Shown: in pieces, positions 42,341-51,407 of the stretch
How positions within the stretch are numbered: position 1 is the stretch's first letter
How the letters are laid out: every line of letters starts with the position of its first letter
Origin: JAOPZW01 sp963707695
Lineage (GTDB): Bacteria > Actinomycetota > Thermoleophilia > Solirubrobacterales > Solirubrobacteraceae
Assembly: GCA_963707695.1 (NCBI GenBank)
Contig: CAVPQY010000004.1
Span: forward strand, 558,001-622,000
Direction: 5' to 3'
Length of the DNA: 64,000 nt
Position numbers and translations under genes: made by a program
Notes under the pieces: model-generated
What the model was told of the DNA's origin: nothing
The model's database searches: none
The model's input: only the letters and a program-made list of their open reading frames with translations

Positions 42341-44164
42341 TCAGATGTCCACGACGACGCCCGTGCCGACCACGCGGGCGATCTCCGCGATCGACGTGCG
42401 GCCCTCGTGGACCTTCTGCAGGCCGTCGTCGCGCAGGCGACGCATGCCCTGGCGCACGGCGACCTCGGCGATCTGGTCGGCCCCGGCGCGCTCGACGACG
42501 AGCTGGCGGACCTCGTCGGTCAGCGCCATCACCTCGTAGAGCCCGAGGCGCCCCTTGTAGCCGGACCCGCCGCAGCGCGCGCAGCCGACCGGCTCGTACG
42601 CCTCGAGGTCCACCTGGGCCGGGTAGCCGTGGTCGCGCAGGACGTGCGACGGGATGATGGTCCGCTTCTTGCACTGCGTGCAGAGCGTGCGCGCCAGGCG
42701 CTGGGCGACGACGCAGTCGACCGCGCTCGACACCAGGAAGGGCTCGATCCCCATCTCGGTCAGGCGCGTCACGGCGCTCGGGGCGTCGTTCGTGTGGAGC
42801 GTCGAGAGCACGAGGTGCCCGGTGAGGGCGGCCTCGATGGCGATCTGCGCCGTCTCCGCGTCGCGGATCTCGCCGACCATGATGATGTCGGGGTCCGCGC
42901 GCATCATGGAGCGCAACCCCTGGCCGAAGGTCAGGCCGGCCTTCGGGTTCACCTGGACCTGCGTGATGCCCGGGACCTGGTACTCGACCGGGTCCTCGAT
43001 CGTGATGATGTTCTTCTCGGGCGTGTTGACGAGCCCGAGGGCCGCGTAGAGCGACGTCGACTTGCCGGAGCCCGTCGGGCCGGTGACGAGGACGGCGCCG
43101 TAGCTCTGGCGGATCGCGCGCTCGAAGCGCAGGCGCTCGGGGTCGGCCATGCCGAGCTTGTCGAGCTCGAGCACGACGTTGCTCTTGTCGAGGATGCGCA
43201 TGACCGCGCCCTCGCCGTGGACGCTGGGCAGCGTGACGACGCGCAGGTCGACCGCGTGGCCGTCGATCGTGAGGCTGATGCGGCCGTCCTGCGGGAGGCG
43301 GCGCTCGGCGATGTCGAGGTCGCTGATGATCTTCACGCGGCTGACCACGCCGGCGACCATGCGCCGCGGGACGCTCGCGGCCTCGGACAGCACGCCGTCG
43401 ACCCGGAAGCGGACGCGCATGCTCCCGTCCCCGGGCTCGAAGTGGATGTCCGAGGCGCCCAGCTCGATCGCCTGGGCGATGATCTGGTTGACGAGCTTGA
43501 TGACCGGGGCGTCGTCCGCGGTCTCGCGCAGGTCGACGACCTCGGCCTGCTCCTCGGGGCCCTCGTCGGCCGTCGTGACGACCTGGTCGAGGCGGGACGA
43601 CCGCTGGACCAGCGCGAGGATGTCGTCGCGCGAGGCGACGACCGGCCGCACCTCGTAGCCCGTCATGAGGCCGATGTCGTCGATGGCCAGGACGTTCGAG
43701 GGGTCGGCCATCGCGACGACGAGCCCCCGCTCGCCGTCGAAGGCCAGCGGGACCGCCTCGTAGCGCTTGGCCGCCGTGCCCGAGAGCACGCTGGAGGCGC
43801 CGTGGTCGACCTTGAAGACGTTGAGGTCGACGTGGTCGAGCCCGTTGCGCTCGGCGATCGCGCGCGCGAGGCCGTCCGGGGTGAGCTGCCCGCGCTCGAC
43901 GAGGACCTGCTCGGGCGTGCGGCCGGCGGCGCGCGCCGCCTCGATCGCGGACTCGACCTGCTCGGCGGGCGCGAGCTCGAGCTCGAGCACCACGTCGGTC
44001 AGGAAGCGCGGCCCCGCGTTGGGGCGGCGCGGGTGCGTGACGCCGTTCCAGGGCTCGTGCGCCTGCGCCGGCGCCGCCGCGGCGGCCGCGGCCGCGCCGA
44101 GGTCAGGCCCGCTCGGGACGGGGCGCAGGTGCGGCGTGTCGGGCTTGCGGTTCCAGATGCTCAC
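42341..44164 (-). CDS. pilB: Type IV pilus extension ATPase PilB
   Basis: 607 residues. N-terminal T2SSE_N-type domain (about 50-190), then the ATPase: Walker A GPTGSGKSTSLY (about 363-374), VEDPVEYQ (Asp box, about 393), Walker B DPDIIMVGEIRDAETA (about 430-445) and a tetracysteine zinc motif, CTQCKKR (about 499-505) with CARCGGSGYKGRLGLYE (about 531-547). It powers pilin polymerisation. The start ATG at 44164 lies inside the 3' end of aroE (62-bp overlap), which is unusual. Confidence 0.97.
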   Translation of the reverse strand: MSIWNRKPDTPHLRPVPSGPDLGAAAAAAAAPAQAHEPWNGVTHPRRPNAGPRFLTDVVLELELAPAEQVESAIEAARAAGRTPEQVLVERGQLTPDGLARAIAERNGLDHVDLNVFKVDHGASSVLSGTAAKRYEAVPLAFDGERGLVVAMADPSNVLAIDDIGLMTGYEVRPVVASRDDILALVQRSSRLDQVVTTADEGPEEQAEVVDLRETADDAPVIKLVNQIIAQAIELGASDIHFEPGDGSMRVRFRVDGVLSEAASVPRRMVAGVVSRVKIISDLDIAERRLPQDGRISLTIDGHAVDLRVVTLPSVHGEGAVMRILDKSNVVLELDKLGMADPERLRFERAIRQSYGAVLVTGPTGSGKSTSLYAALGLVNTPEKNIITIEDPVEYQVPGITQVQVNPKAGLTFGQGLRSMMRADPDIIMVGEIRDAETAQIAIEAALTGHLVLSTLHTNDAPSAVTRLTEMGIEPFLVSSAVDCVVAQRLARTLCTQCKKRTIIPSHVLRDHGYPAQVDLEAYEPVGCARCGGSGYKGRLGLYEVMALTDEVRQLVVERAGADQIAEVAVRQGMRRLRDDGLQKVHEGRTSIAEIARVVGTGVVVDI

Positions 44165-44966
44165 GAGCGGCCCGGCGCATGACGTCGACGGGAGCCGGCC
44201 GTCCGAGCCAGGCGCTCAGGGACCGGGCGCCCTGGCGCACCAGGACCTCCAGGCCGTCGACGACGACGCACCCCCGCTCGCGCGCAGCGGCCAGGAGCGC
44301 CGTGTCGCCGTCCCGGGGGACGAGGTCCACCACGACTGCGCCTTCCCGGAGGTCATCGGCCGCCAGGGGCAGGTCCTTGAACGTGGCGGCGTCCCCGTGC
44401 AGGCCGACCGCGGTGCAGTTGACCAGCACGTCGGCGGCGTGCGGGCGCCCGACGGCGCGGACACCGAGGTCGGCGGCCAGCGCCCGGGCCCGCTCCGGGG
44501 TGCGGTTCCAGACCGCGACGTCGGCCGCGCCGGCCGTGCGCAGGGCCCAGGCGACGGCCCGGGCGCTGCCGCCGGCGCCGAGGACCAGGGCGGTCCCCCC
44601 GCGCACCCGGCCCGGGCCGCCGAGGGCGTCGAGCACCCCGGGGGCGTCGGTGTTGTCGGCGTGGACCGCGCCCGTGGCGGGATCGAAGGTCAGGGTGTTC
44701 GCCGCGCCGACGGCGCGCGCCGTGTCGGTCGCCGTGTCGGCCAGGGCCAGCGCGGCCTCCTTGTGCGGGATCGTGGCGTTCGCGCCCGCGAAGCCCGCCT
44801 GCGGCAGGGCCAGGACCGTCTCGGCGAACGCCTCCGGCGGGACGGGGAGCAGCTGGTAGCGCCACGCCTCGGCCAGCCCGAGGTGGGCCAGCGCCGCGTT
44901 GTGCATCGCCGGCGAGCGGCTGTGCGCGACGGGCCAGCCCAGGACGCCGAGGCGCCGCCGGCTCAG
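44103..44966 (-). CDS. aroE: Shikimate dehydrogenase
   Basis: About 287 residues. GWPVAHSRSPAMHNAAL (SxS shikimate loop) opens the protein; NATIPHKEAAL holds the catalytic Lys; LVLGAGGSARAVAWAL is the NADP-binding GxGGxxx; DADNTDAPG has the Asp; LVNCTAVGLHG follows. No ATG, GTG or TTG falls at a sensible place. The best start is a CTG at 44966 that overlaps the mltG stop (CTGA), like the GTGA overlaps elsewhere here. The alternative is an ATG at 45077 that would overlap mltG by about 115 bp. The 3' end overlaps pilB by 62 bp. Confidence 0.9.
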   Translation of the reverse strand: MSRRRLGVLGWPVAHSRSPAMHNAALAHLGLAEAWRYQLLPVPPEAFAETVLALPQAGFAGANATIPHKEAALALADTATDTARAVGAANTLTFDPATGAVHADNTDAPGVLDALGGPGRVRGGTALVLGAGGSARAVAWALRTAGAADVAVWNRTPERARALAADLGVRAVGRPHAADVLVNCTAVGLHGDAATFKDLPLAADDLREGAVVVDLVPRDGDTALLAAARERGCVVVDGLEVLVRQGARSLSAWLGRPAPVDVMRRAAREHLEPQARHAAPAPRPERA

Positions 44967-46969
44967 CAGCGCGACGGGTCCTTGCCGCCGAGGGCGGCGC
45001 GCTTCGCGTCGTAGGCGGCGACGTCGCGGTCGAACTGCGCCTTCGTGGCGCTGAAGCTGTGGGCGCCGTCGCCGCACGGCTTCACGACGTAGTAGAGGTC
45101 CTTCGTCGACGCGGGGTCGGCCGCGGCCTGGATCGAGGCCAGCCCCGGGTTGCCGATCGGCGTCGGCGGGAGGCCCAGGTTGCTGCGCGTGTTGTACGGC
45201 GAGCGGGCCGTCAGCTCGGACTGCTTGAGCGGCCGGGTCCAGTTGTGCGTCGCGTAGCGCGTGGTCGCGTCGATGCCGAGCGGGATGTCCTGGCGCAGCC
45301 GGTTGTAGATGACCGACGCGACGAGCCGGCGCTCGCGCGGCAGGCGCGCCTCGCGCTCGATCATCGAGGCGATGATGAGGACGTCGTAGCGCGACAGGTT
45401 GCGCCGGCGCGCCTTCGCGAAGGACACCTTGGCGACGTTCTGCTTGAAGGCCGTCAGCTGCTCGGCCACGAGCGCGGGCGCGGTCGCGCCCGCGCGGCGC
45501 AGCTCGTAGGTGGCCGGGAAGAGGAAGCCCTCGAGGCTCGAGGTCCCCCGCGGGGCGCCGTAGGCGCGCGGGCGCAGCGCGGGCGAGCGGGCGCTGGCCC
45601 GGAGGTAGTCCCCGCTGACGCCGGCCTGCCGGACGATCGGCGCCAGCTCACGGCGGGACGGGCCCTCGGGCAGCGTCACGTCGACGACCGGCGCGGCCTT
45701 CGGGGCCGTCGTGAGGGCGTCGAGCGCCGCCGCGTAGGACATGTCGCGCCGCAGGGTGAAGGTGCCGGCGCGCAGGTCGCTGCGCTGGCCGGCCAGGCGG
45801 GCGCGCAGCCCGAAGAAGAACGACGAGTCCACGACGCCGCGCTCGGCGAGCAGGTCGCCGACCTGGCTCGCGGTCGAGCCCTGGGGCACGACGACGCGCA
45901 CGCGACCGGTCCCGTCGCCGTGGCCCGGCTGGAAGAGCTTGACGGCGACGAAGGCGATCGCCGCGCCGATCAGCACGAGGGCGGCCAGGGCGATCCACCA
46001 CCGCCGGCGGCCGCGGCCGCGGCTCCCGCCGCCGGCCCCGGGGACGGTCAGGCTGCGGTGCCCGGGCCCGCCGGCGCCCGGCTGGGGCGCGTAGGAGCGC
46101 CCGGCGCGCCGCGTCCCGATCGGGGCCTCGTAGAAGTGCCCCTCCTGGACGTCCGGCGTCCGGGCGCGCGGAAGGCTGACGGTGCGCCGGTCCGGGCGCG
46201 GCACCCCCGCCGACGCCCCGGCGGGCACGGGCTGCGGGACGGTCGCCTCGTGCTCGTCCTCGAGCGAGAACGCGACCGTCGGCTGGTCGGCGACCGTGCG
46301 GCCGGCGGCGGCGCCCTCCGCGCCGCCCGGTGCGCCGCCCGCGGCGGCCGTGTGCGGGTCGTGGGCGTACGGCGCGTGCGGGGAGGCCTCGCCGGCGCCC
46401 CAGCCGGGAGCCGCGGCGGGCGACGGGTCGGCATCCCACCGGGCGGTGGCCTGCGGGTCGGCCGCGCCCGGCCCGGCGGCGTGCGGCTGCGTCGGGGGCG
46501 GCTCCGAGGCGAGCGGCACCGCGCGGTACGGCTCCGGCGCCGGCGGCTTGGCGGCGGGCCCGTGGTCGACGGCTGACTCGTGGTCGACGGCTGGCTCGTG
46601 GTCGACGGCCGGCCCGTCGTCGAGGGCTGACTCTTGGTCGACGGCCGGCCCGTGGTCGACGGCCGGCCCGTCGTCGAGGGCTGACTCTTGGTCGACGGCC
46701 GGCCCGTGGTCGACGGCCGCCTCGTGCTCGACCGCCGGCTCGTGGTCCACGGCGGGCTCGTGCTCCGCCGCCGGCTGGACCTCGGCGGCGGCCGGCTCGC
46801 CCGCCGCGGGCGGTGCCGCGGCCTCGGCGTCGCCCCCGCCCGGCTCGGACGCGGGCGGCGCGGGACGTCCCTCGCGGGCGGCGCGGCGGCGCTCGCGCTC
46901 GAGCCGCGCGGCCTCGCGGTCGGCGGCGCTGCGCGCGGCGCGGTCGTCGCGGCGGCCGAAGCGCGCCAT
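44963..46969 (-). CDS. mltG: Endolytic murein transglycosylase MltG with long repeat-rich N-terminus
   Basis: 668 residues. The first 330 residues are cytoplasmic, charged and probably disordered, including a run of AVDHGP/AVDQES-type hexads (about 70-140). One membrane helix (about 332-352, WWIALAALVLIGAAIAFVAVK) follows, then a LysM-like and YceG domain: VRVVVPQGSTASQVGDLL, LEGFLFPATYEL and LIIASMIEREARLPRERRLVASVIYNRL with the catalytic Glu. MltG ends nascent glycan strands outside the membrane. ATG at 46969 overlaps the ruvX stop by 1 bp. Confidence 0.93.
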   Translation of the reverse strand: MARFGRRDDRAARSAADREAARLERERRRAAREGRPAPPASEPGGGDAEAAAPPAAGEPAAAEVQPAAEHEPAVDHEPAVEHEAAVDHGPAVDQESALDDGPAVDHGPAVDQESALDDGPAVDHEPAVDHESAVDHGPAAKPPAPEPYRAVPLASEPPPTQPHAAGPGAADPQATARWDADPSPAAAPGWGAGEASPHAPYAHDPHTAAAGGAPGGAEGAAAGRTVADQPTVAFSLEDEHEATVPQPVPAGASAGVPRPDRRTVSLPRARTPDVQEGHFYEAPIGTRRAGRSYAPQPGAGGPGHRSLTVPGAGGGSRGRGRRRWWIALAALVLIGAAIAFVAVKLFQPGHGDGTGRVRVVVPQGSTASQVGDLLAERGVVDSSFFFGLRARLAGQRSDLRAGTFTLRRDMSYAAALDALTTAPKAAPVVDVTLPEGPSRRELAPIVRQAGVSGDYLRASARSPALRPRAYGAPRGTSSLEGFLFPATYELRRAGATAPALVAEQLTAFKQNVAKVSFAKARRRNLSRYDVLIIASMIEREARLPRERRLVASVIYNRLRQDIPLGIDATTRYATHNWTRPLKQSELTARSPYNTRSNLGLPPTPIGNPGLASIQAAADPASTKDLYYVVKPCGDGAHSFSATKAQFDRDVAAYDAKRAALGGKDPSRC
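46562..46762. repeat. Tandem GTCGACGG-type 18-bp repeat within mltG
   Basis: About eleven 18-bp units whose plus-strand reading includes TCGTGGTCGACGGC or TCTTGGTCGACGGCC. They encode the acidic hexads (AVDHGP, AVDQES, ALDDGP, AVDHEP). Units form a higher-order pattern in which a 60-bp group ending TCGTCGAGGGCTGACTC is repeated twice. The SalI-like GTCGAC occurs in most units. In-frame change of copy number is likely. Confidence 0.8.
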
Positions 46970-47385
46970 CAGGCCGTCGTCCCCGGCGCGTCGTCGCCGT
47001 GGCGGGCCAGCCAGTCCTCGAGCAGGACGGCGGCGGCGCGCGAGTCCTCCGAGCTCGTCCCCGCCCACCCGCCGCTGCGAGCGGCGATCGTCGTCGTGAA
47101 GCGCTCGTCGTAGAGCTCGACCGGGACGTCGATTGCGTCGCGCAGGCGCGCCGCGAACGCGCGGGCCTCGCCGGTCTGCGCGGTGTCGGCGCCGGACAGC
47201 CCGAGCGGCAGGCCCACGACGACCCGGCCGACCTCGCGCTCGCGCACGAGGTCGACGAGCCGCGCGAAGCCCTTGCGGGTCGCGGGCCTCAGGATGGGCT
47301 CGATCGGCGTGGCGAGCGTTCCCGTCGGATCGCTCAGCGCGCAGCCGCAGCGGGCGCTGCCGTAGTCCAGGCCAAGCACGCGCAC
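46969..47385 (-). CDS. ruvX: Putative pre-16S rRNA nuclease (RuvX/YqgF)
   Basis: 138 residues. LGLDYGSARCGCALSDPTGTLATP (about 4-27) is the RNase H-like motif with the first Asp, VGLPLGLSG (about 57-65) is in the middle, and YDERFTTTIAA (about 97-107) carries the second acidic pair. YqgF processes the 5' end of 16S rRNA in E. coli and is essential there. GTG start at 47385; a second GTG at 47379 is possible. Lies 5 bp after alaS and overlaps mltG. Confidence 0.93.
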   Translation of the reverse strand: MRVLGLDYGSARCGCALSDPTGTLATPIEPILRPATRKGFARLVDLVREREVGRVVVGLPLGLSGADTAQTGEARAFAARLRDAIDVPVELYDERFTTTIAARSGGWAGTSSEDSRAAAVLLEDWLARHGDDAPGTTA

Positions 47386-47390
47386 GGAGG

Positions 47391-49964
47391 CTAGCCGAGG
47401 GCGGAGACGATCGCCCTGCGGGCGGTCGCGATGGCCTCCTCGAGCTTCTCCGGATCGCGCCCGCCGGCCTGCGCCATGGTGTCGCGCCCGCCGCCGCCGC
47501 CACCGGTGACCTGCGCGGCCTGCTTGACGATCTGCCCGGCGCGCAGCCCGCGCTCGACGAGGCCCGGCGCGACGCTCGCGACGAGGTGCACCCGGCCGTC
47601 GGCCACCGTCCCCAGGACGATCGCCGCGTCACCGGCCAGCCGGCCCTTCACGCGGTCGGCGAGGTCGAGCAGCGCCCGGGCGTCGGGCGCCTGCACGACC
47701 TCGGTCAGGACCGTCGCGCCGTCGACCTGGGCGGCCTGCTGCGCCAGCGCGGCCGGGTCGGTGCCCGCCGCCGAGGCGCCCGCCTGGGCCGCCTGCTTGG
47801 CGCGCTCCTGAAGCGCGCCGACCGCCTCGACCACGCGCTCGGGCGGCGTGCGCAGCGCGTCGGCCGCCGCACGCAGCGTGGCGTCCTCCTCGCGCAGCAG
47901 GCGGACCGCCTCGGGACCCGTGATCGCCTCGATCCGCCGGACGTTCGACGCGCTCGAGCCCTCCGAGAGGATCTTGAAGACGCCGATCTCGGCGGTGGAG
48001 CGCACGTGCGTCCCGCCGCAGAGCTCGCGCGAGTAGGAGCCGTCGCCGATCTCGACCATCCGGACGACGTCGCCGTACTTCTCGCCGAAGAGCGCCATCG
48101 CCCCCAGCGCGCGGGCCTCGTCGAGCGTCGTCGTGATGGGCCGGACCCGGTCGTTGCGCAGGACCCACGCGTTGACGCGGTCCTCGACCTCCCGCCGCTC
48201 CTCGGGCGACAGGCGCGACGTGTGCGAGAAGTCGAAGCGCAGCTTGTCCGGCCCGACGTAGGAGCCGGCCTGGTGGACGTGCTCGCCGAGCACCTCGCGC
48301 AGCGCGGCGTGCAGGAGGTGCGTGCCCGTGTGGTTGCACATCGTGGCGTGGCGGGCCGCGCGGTCGACCTCGGCCAGCACGCGCTCGCCCGGCTGCAGGG
48401 CGCCGTCGACCGGCTCGACCACGAGCGCCTGGTCGTCGCCGGCGCGCACCGCCCCGACCACGCGCGCCCGGCAGTCGCCGTCCTCGCACTCCAGCGTGCC
48501 GACGTCGGAGACCTGGCCGCCGCCCTCGGCGTAGAAGGGCGACTCGGCCAGCTTGACGAGCAGCTGCCCGTCGGTCTCCTCGATCGCCGAGACCGTCGTG
48601 CGCTGGGCGAGCGTCTCGTAGCCCGTGAACTGCGTCGGCGGCCCGGCGACGTGGCGGACCTCCGCGAGGCCGCGGGCGCCGGAGGCGCGAGAGCGCGTGC
48701 GCTGCTCCTCCATCAGCCGGGAGAAGTCGTCCTCGCCGTCGAAGGGCACGCCGCGCTCGCCGGCGAGCTCGCGCGTGAGCTCGACCGGGAAGCCGTAGGT
48801 GTCGTGGAGGCGGAAGGCGTCGGCGCCCGAGACCTCTCCGGCGGCGAGCAGGTCGTCGAGGAGCTTCGTGCCCTGCTCGAGGGTGCGTCCGAAGGACTCC
48901 TCCTCGGCCCGCGCCCACTTGAGGATCGTCGCGCGCTGCTGCTCGACCTCCGGGTACGCGGCGCCCATCGTCTCGACCACGCGGTCGATGAACAGCGGCA
49001 GGAAGCCCGGCTCGATGCCGATCCGCTGCCCCTGCTGGATGGCGCGGCGCATGATCCGGCGCAGGACGTAGCCGCGGTCCTCGTTGGAGGGGACGACGCC
49101 GTCGCCGATGAGGAAGGTCATCGCGCGCGAGTGGTCGGCCAGGATGCGCAGCGCGCGCTCGTCGGTCTCGCGCGTCGCGAGCTCCCGCCCGAGCGTCATG
49201 AGCGGTACGAACTGGTCGGTCTCGAAGATCGACGGCACGCCCTGCTGGATGAGCGCCATCCGGTTGAGTCCCAGGCCCGTGTCGATGTGCTGGGCCGGCA
49301 GGGGCGTCAGGGTCCCGATCGGATCCTGGTCGAACTGCATGAAGACGAGGTTCCAGTACTCCAGGAAGCGCTCGTTCTCCTCGCCCGGCCGGTCGTCGGG
49401 GCTGCCGAACTCGACGCCGCGGTCGAGGTAGAGCTCCGAGCACGGCCCGCAGGGCCCAGTCGGCCCGGACTGCCACCAGTTCTCCGACCGCGGGCAGGGC
49501 ACGATGCGCTCGCGCGGGATGCCCACGCGCTCCCAGATCGCGGCGGCCTCCTCGTCGGGCCCGATCCCGAGCTCCTCGTCGCCCTCGAACACCGTGACCC
49601 AGATGTCGTCCTTGGAGAAGCCGAAGCCCTCCAGCGACAGCTCGAGCGCGAACTCGACGGCGCCCTCCTTGAAGTAGTCGCCGATCGAGAAGTTCCCGAG
49701 CATCTCGAAGAACGTCAGGTGGCGCGCGGTCGTGCCGACGACCTCGATGTCGACCGTCCGGAAGCACTTCTGGCAGTCCGTCAGCCGCGGGTGCGGCGGC
49801 TGCTCGCGCCCCAGGAAGTAGGGCTTGAGCGGGTTCATGCCCGCGATCGTGAAGAGCACCGACCGGTCCTCGTCGGCCGGGACCAGCGGGAACGAGGGCA
49901 GGCGCCGGTGGCCGCGCGCCTCGAAGAAGGACAGGAACTGCTCGCGGATCTCGTCGGACGTCAC
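47391..49964 (-). CDS. alaS: Alanyl-tRNA synthetase
   Basis: 857 residues from a GTG at 49964. VTSDEIREQFLSFFEARGH is the standard start, and TFFEMLGNFSIGDYFKEGAVEFA, DTGLGLNRM and DHSRAMTFLIGDGV are class II core motifs. HTGTHLLHAALREVLG and CGGTHV carry the editing-site Zn ligands, and the C-terminal GGGGGRDTMAQAGG (about 824-837) is the DHHA1 domain. Overlaps the mnmA stop (GTGA). Normal length for the family. Confidence 0.98.
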   Translation of the reverse strand: MTSDEIREQFLSFFEARGHRRLPSFPLVPADEDRSVLFTIAGMNPLKPYFLGREQPPHPRLTDCQKCFRTVDIEVVGTTARHLTFFEMLGNFSIGDYFKEGAVEFALELSLEGFGFSKDDIWVTVFEGDEELGIGPDEEAAAIWERVGIPRERIVPCPRSENWWQSGPTGPCGPCSELYLDRGVEFGSPDDRPGEENERFLEYWNLVFMQFDQDPIGTLTPLPAQHIDTGLGLNRMALIQQGVPSIFETDQFVPLMTLGRELATRETDERALRILADHSRAMTFLIGDGVVPSNEDRGYVLRRIMRRAIQQGQRIGIEPGFLPLFIDRVVETMGAAYPEVEQQRATILKWARAEEESFGRTLEQGTKLLDDLLAAGEVSGADAFRLHDTYGFPVELTRELAGERGVPFDGEDDFSRLMEEQRTRSRASGARGLAEVRHVAGPPTQFTGYETLAQRTTVSAIEETDGQLLVKLAESPFYAEGGGQVSDVGTLECEDGDCRARVVGAVRAGDDQALVVEPVDGALQPGERVLAEVDRAARHATMCNHTGTHLLHAALREVLGEHVHQAGSYVGPDKLRFDFSHTSRLSPEERREVEDRVNAWVLRNDRVRPITTTLDEARALGAMALFGEKYGDVVRMVEIGDGSYSRELCGGTHVRSTAEIGVFKILSEGSSASNVRRIEAITGPEAVRLLREEDATLRAAADALRTPPERVVEAVGALQERAKQAAQAGASAAGTDPAALAQQAAQVDGATVLTEVVQAPDARALLDLADRVKGRLAGDAAIVLGTVADGRVHLVASVAPGLVERGLRAGQIVKQAAQVTGGGGGGRDTMAQAGGRDPEKLEEAIATARRAIVSALG

Positions 49965-51376
49965 GCCCTGATCGTGGCACACCCCAGCACGCGGTCCCCG
50001 CCCAGGAAGACCGCGGTCTGACCCGGCGCGGCGCCGAGCACCGGCTCGCGCAGGCGGACCTCGTCGCCGACGAGCGCACACGCCACCGGCGCGGAGCGGT
50101 AGCGCAGCTTGACGGCGTCGACCTCGGCGTCGGGGCGGTGCAGGCGCGCGTCCCGCACGCGCACGGTCCCGGTGGCCAGCGCCGCGCGCGGCCCGACGGT
50201 CACCGTGTTGGCCTCCACGTCGGTGCGCAGGACGAAGAGCGGCTCGCCGGTCCCGCCGGTCAGCCCCAGCCCCCGGCGCTGCCCGACGGTGTAGAGGTGC
50301 GCCCCGCGGTGGCGGCCGACGGCCGTCCCCGCCTCGTCGACGACGTCGCCCTCGCGCTCGCCGAGGTCGCCGTGGCGGTCGAGGAAGGCGCTGCGCCCCG
50401 TGCCGGCCAGGAAGCACAGGTCCTGGGAGTCCGGGGTGGCGGCGACGGGCAGGGCGTGCTCGCCGGCGAGCGCGCGGACGTCGGGCTTCGTGAGCTCGCC
50501 CAGCGGGAAGCGCAGCCGCGCCAGCGCCCCGGGGCTCACGGCGGCCAGCGCGTAGGCCTGGTCCTTGGCCGGGTCGGCGGCGAGGCGCAGCAGGCCGCTG
50601 GCCGGGTCGGTGCGGGCGTAGTGGCCGGTGGCCAGGGTCGCCGCGCCGACGCGGTCGGCGAGGTCGAGCATCGCGTCGAGGCGCACGCCGCCGTTGCAGC
50701 GCACGCACGGGTTGGGCGTCAGGCCGGCCGCGTGGTCGGCCATCCAGGGGTCGACGACGCCCGCCCGGAAGGCGTCGCGCACGTCGAGCGTCAGGTGCGG
50801 GAGGCCCATGCGGTGCGCCAGCGCGCGCGCCGTGCGGACGGCCGACGCCGAGCAGCACGACCGCTCGCCGTCGGTCTCCGGGTCGCGCCACAGCTCGACG
50901 GTCACGGCCGCGACCTCGCCGCCGTCCTGCGCGCACAGGAGCGCCGCGACGGCGCTGTCGACGCCGCCGCTCAGCGCCACGAGGGTGCGGCCCGGCACGG
51001 GCGCGACGGGGGCCGAGCGCGCGACGGCCGCCCCCAGGGCCCCGGCCAGGGCGTCGGCGGCGAGGTCGGCGGCGTGGAGCTTGCCCGGGCTCAGGCCGCC
51101 GAGGGCGGCGGCGACGTCGGCGCTTCCGAGGCGCGCCGCGTCGAGCACCGGCAGGCCGCGCAGGAGCGCCACGGCGGCGCTGGCCGCCGCGTGGGCGGCG
51201 CCGCAGCCGGCGGCGTCGAAGCCCGCGTCGGCGACGTGGCCGTCGGCGACGACGACGTCGAGGCGGACGAGGTCGCCGCAGGCGGCGCCCCCGGCCGCGC
51301 CGCGGCCCGCGCCGGCGGGGCGGTGGCCGCGGCCGCGCGGGTGGCGCAGGTGGTCCTCGAAGCGCTCGTCGGGCAT
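49961..51376 (-). CDS. mnmA: tRNA 2-thiouridylase MnmA with N-terminal IscU/NifU-like domain
   Basis: 471 residues. Residues about 1-115 look like an IscU/NifU-N scaffold: FEDHLRHPRGRG at the start, GDLVRLDVVVADGHVADAGFDAAGCGAAHAAASAAVALLRG with two of the usual three cluster Cys (ACGD and GCG), and SPGKLHAADLAADAL where the third Cys should be, here His. Residues about 125-471 are a complete MnmA: SGGVDSAVAALL (PP loop), NPCVRCNGGVRLDAML and DSQDLCFL with the two catalytic Cys, and HLYTVGQRRGLG. It inserts sulfur at U34 of tRNA. The scaffold domain may hand over sulfur or bind a cluster. ATG at 51376. Confidence 0.93.
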   Translation of the reverse strand: MPDERFEDHLRHPRGRGHRPAGAGRGAAGGAACGDLVRLDVVVADGHVADAGFDAAGCGAAHAAASAAVALLRGLPVLDAARLGSADVAAALGGLSPGKLHAADLAADALAGALGAAVARSAPVAPVPGRTLVALSGGVDSAVAALLCAQDGGEVAAVTVELWRDPETDGERSCCSASAVRTARALAHRMGLPHLTLDVRDAFRAGVVDPWMADHAAGLTPNPCVRCNGGVRLDAMLDLADRVGAATLATGHYARTDPASGLLRLAADPAKDQAYALAAVSPGALARLRFPLGELTKPDVRALAGEHALPVAATPDSQDLCFLAGTGRSAFLDRHGDLGEREGDVVDEAGTAVGRHRGAHLYTVGQRRGLGLTGGTGEPLFVLRTDVEANTVTVGPRAALATGTVRVRDARLHRPDAEVDAVKLRYRSAPVACALVGDEVRLREPVLGAAPGQTAVFLGGDRVLGCATIRA

Positions 51377-51407
51377 GGACCCGACGAGCGTAGTGGCCCT
51401 CCTGCGG

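Noticed and set aside
46562..46762. Regular repeats in mltG as a CRISPR-like array
   Set aside because: Units are contiguous without unique spacers and remain in the mltG reading frame.
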